Part shown: in pieces, positions 29,570-29,730 of the stretch
Layout of the letters: each line of letters starts with the position of its first letter
Numbering within the stretch: position 1 is the first letter of the stretch
Source: Funneliformis mosseae
Lineage: Eukaryota; Glomeromycota; Glomeromycetes; Glomerales; Glomeraceae
Length of the DNA: 29,730 bases
Assembly: GCA_910592005.1 (NCBI GenBank)
Contig: CAJVPP010000564.1
Coordinates: 1 to 29,730, forward strand
Direction of reading: 5' to 3'
The notes under the pieces: model-generated
Databases searched by the model: none
The model's input: the letters and a program-made list of their open reading frames with translations, nothing else
What the model was told of the DNA's origin: nothing
Position numbers and translations under genes: made by a program

Positions 29570-29730
29570 ATGCCCAAAAAAACAGAAAGAAAGAATACCA
29601 ACCGCGGCCGCTCGGCTTCGCCAATATCAGACAAAATACCAAAAAAGAAACAGAATACACTGCAAACCGCAGACAACGACCTCGCTCTTACTTATGTAAA
29701 AGAACCTCTTGTAACCATCCTTCCAGAAGA
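29570..29730 (+). CDS. 5' end of a GC-richer reading frame, truncated by the window edge
   Basis: From an ATG after a run of A residues the frame is open to the window end, giving 53 codons: a basic start MPKKTERKNTNRGRSASP, a Lys-rich patch IPKKKQNT, then an acidic-hydrophobic stretch ending VKEPLVTILPE. Its base composition is clearly less AT-rich than everything to its left and its codons use many C/G-ending choices. An Arg/Lys/Ser-rich start is common in retroelement ORF1 or DNA-binding proteins. The abrupt change in composition beside a gag remnant suggests a younger mobile element or a separately expanded family. The product cannot be named from this piece. Confidence 0.5.
   Translation, partial: MPKKTERKNTNRGRSASPISDKIPKKKQNTLQTADNDLALTYVKEPLVTILPE

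Noticed and set aside
29598..29620. NotI-type GCGGCCGC site as a sign of vector or linker contamination
   Set aside because: The site lies within an open frame encoding Arg/Gly/Arg/Ser and continues in natural-looking sequence; no other vector sequence is seen.

Overview
The window looks like nuclear DNA of an arbuscular mycorrhizal fungus, most likely Rhizophagus or a close Glomeromycotina relative. It is very AT-rich and has intron-dense genes with GT-AG introns, mostly 50-110 bp. A tyrosine-kinase-like protein carries the N-terminal CxxC..CxxC segment typical of the large Rhizophagus kinase expansion. Long stretches hold decayed transposons. The taxonomic call comes from protein style and composition, not from a search.

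Layout. 1-150: end of a TA-flanked cut-and-paste transposon. 3691-4779: a nine-exon cyclophilin of the spliceosomal PPIL1 type. 5138-5208 (minus): tRNA-Thr(UGU). 5400-5942: frameshifted gene remnant with a capping-protein-interaction-like motif. 6045-6152 and 7579-7739: two small non-autonomous DNA transposons. About 8450-11290 (minus): decayed Ty3/gypsy element with a candidate 3' LTR. 11729-12064: another decayed reading frame with a 76-bp tandem repeat. 14168-17035 (minus): a 955-residue, largely disordered proline/serine-rich protein. 19775-20862 (minus): seven-exon ubiquitin-conjugating enzyme of the UBE2C class. 21436-21837 (minus): two orphan exon-like segments. 22064-24845: thirteen-exon WD40 protein matching the TFIIIC subunit GTF3C2/Sfc6, with a MITE in intron 3. 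24937-26184 (minus): type II membrane PC-esterase-like protein lacking its catalytic residues. 26317-26881: three-exon MED28-like Mediator subunit. 27251-28669: two-exon protein kinase. 28981-29445: decayed gag. 29570 to the end: start of a relatively GC-rich reading frame.

Gene relations. There are no operons. The GTF3C2-like and esterase-like genes converge with 91 bp between stop codons. The esterase-like and MED28-like genes diverge from a 132-bp shared promoter with a central TATA palindrome. UBE2C and GTF3C2 diverge across about 1.2 kb. Several products serve core nuclear functions (splicing, APC/C ubiquitination, Pol III and Pol II transcription), but I see no sign that they form one system. 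I found no convincing new multi-gene system. The most unusual points are the pseudo-esterase, the KEN-box-bearing disordered protein near UBE2C, the transition-type decay of the retroelements, and the unexplained exon-like segments. Exon boundaries were placed by hand from splice consensus and unbroken reading frame.
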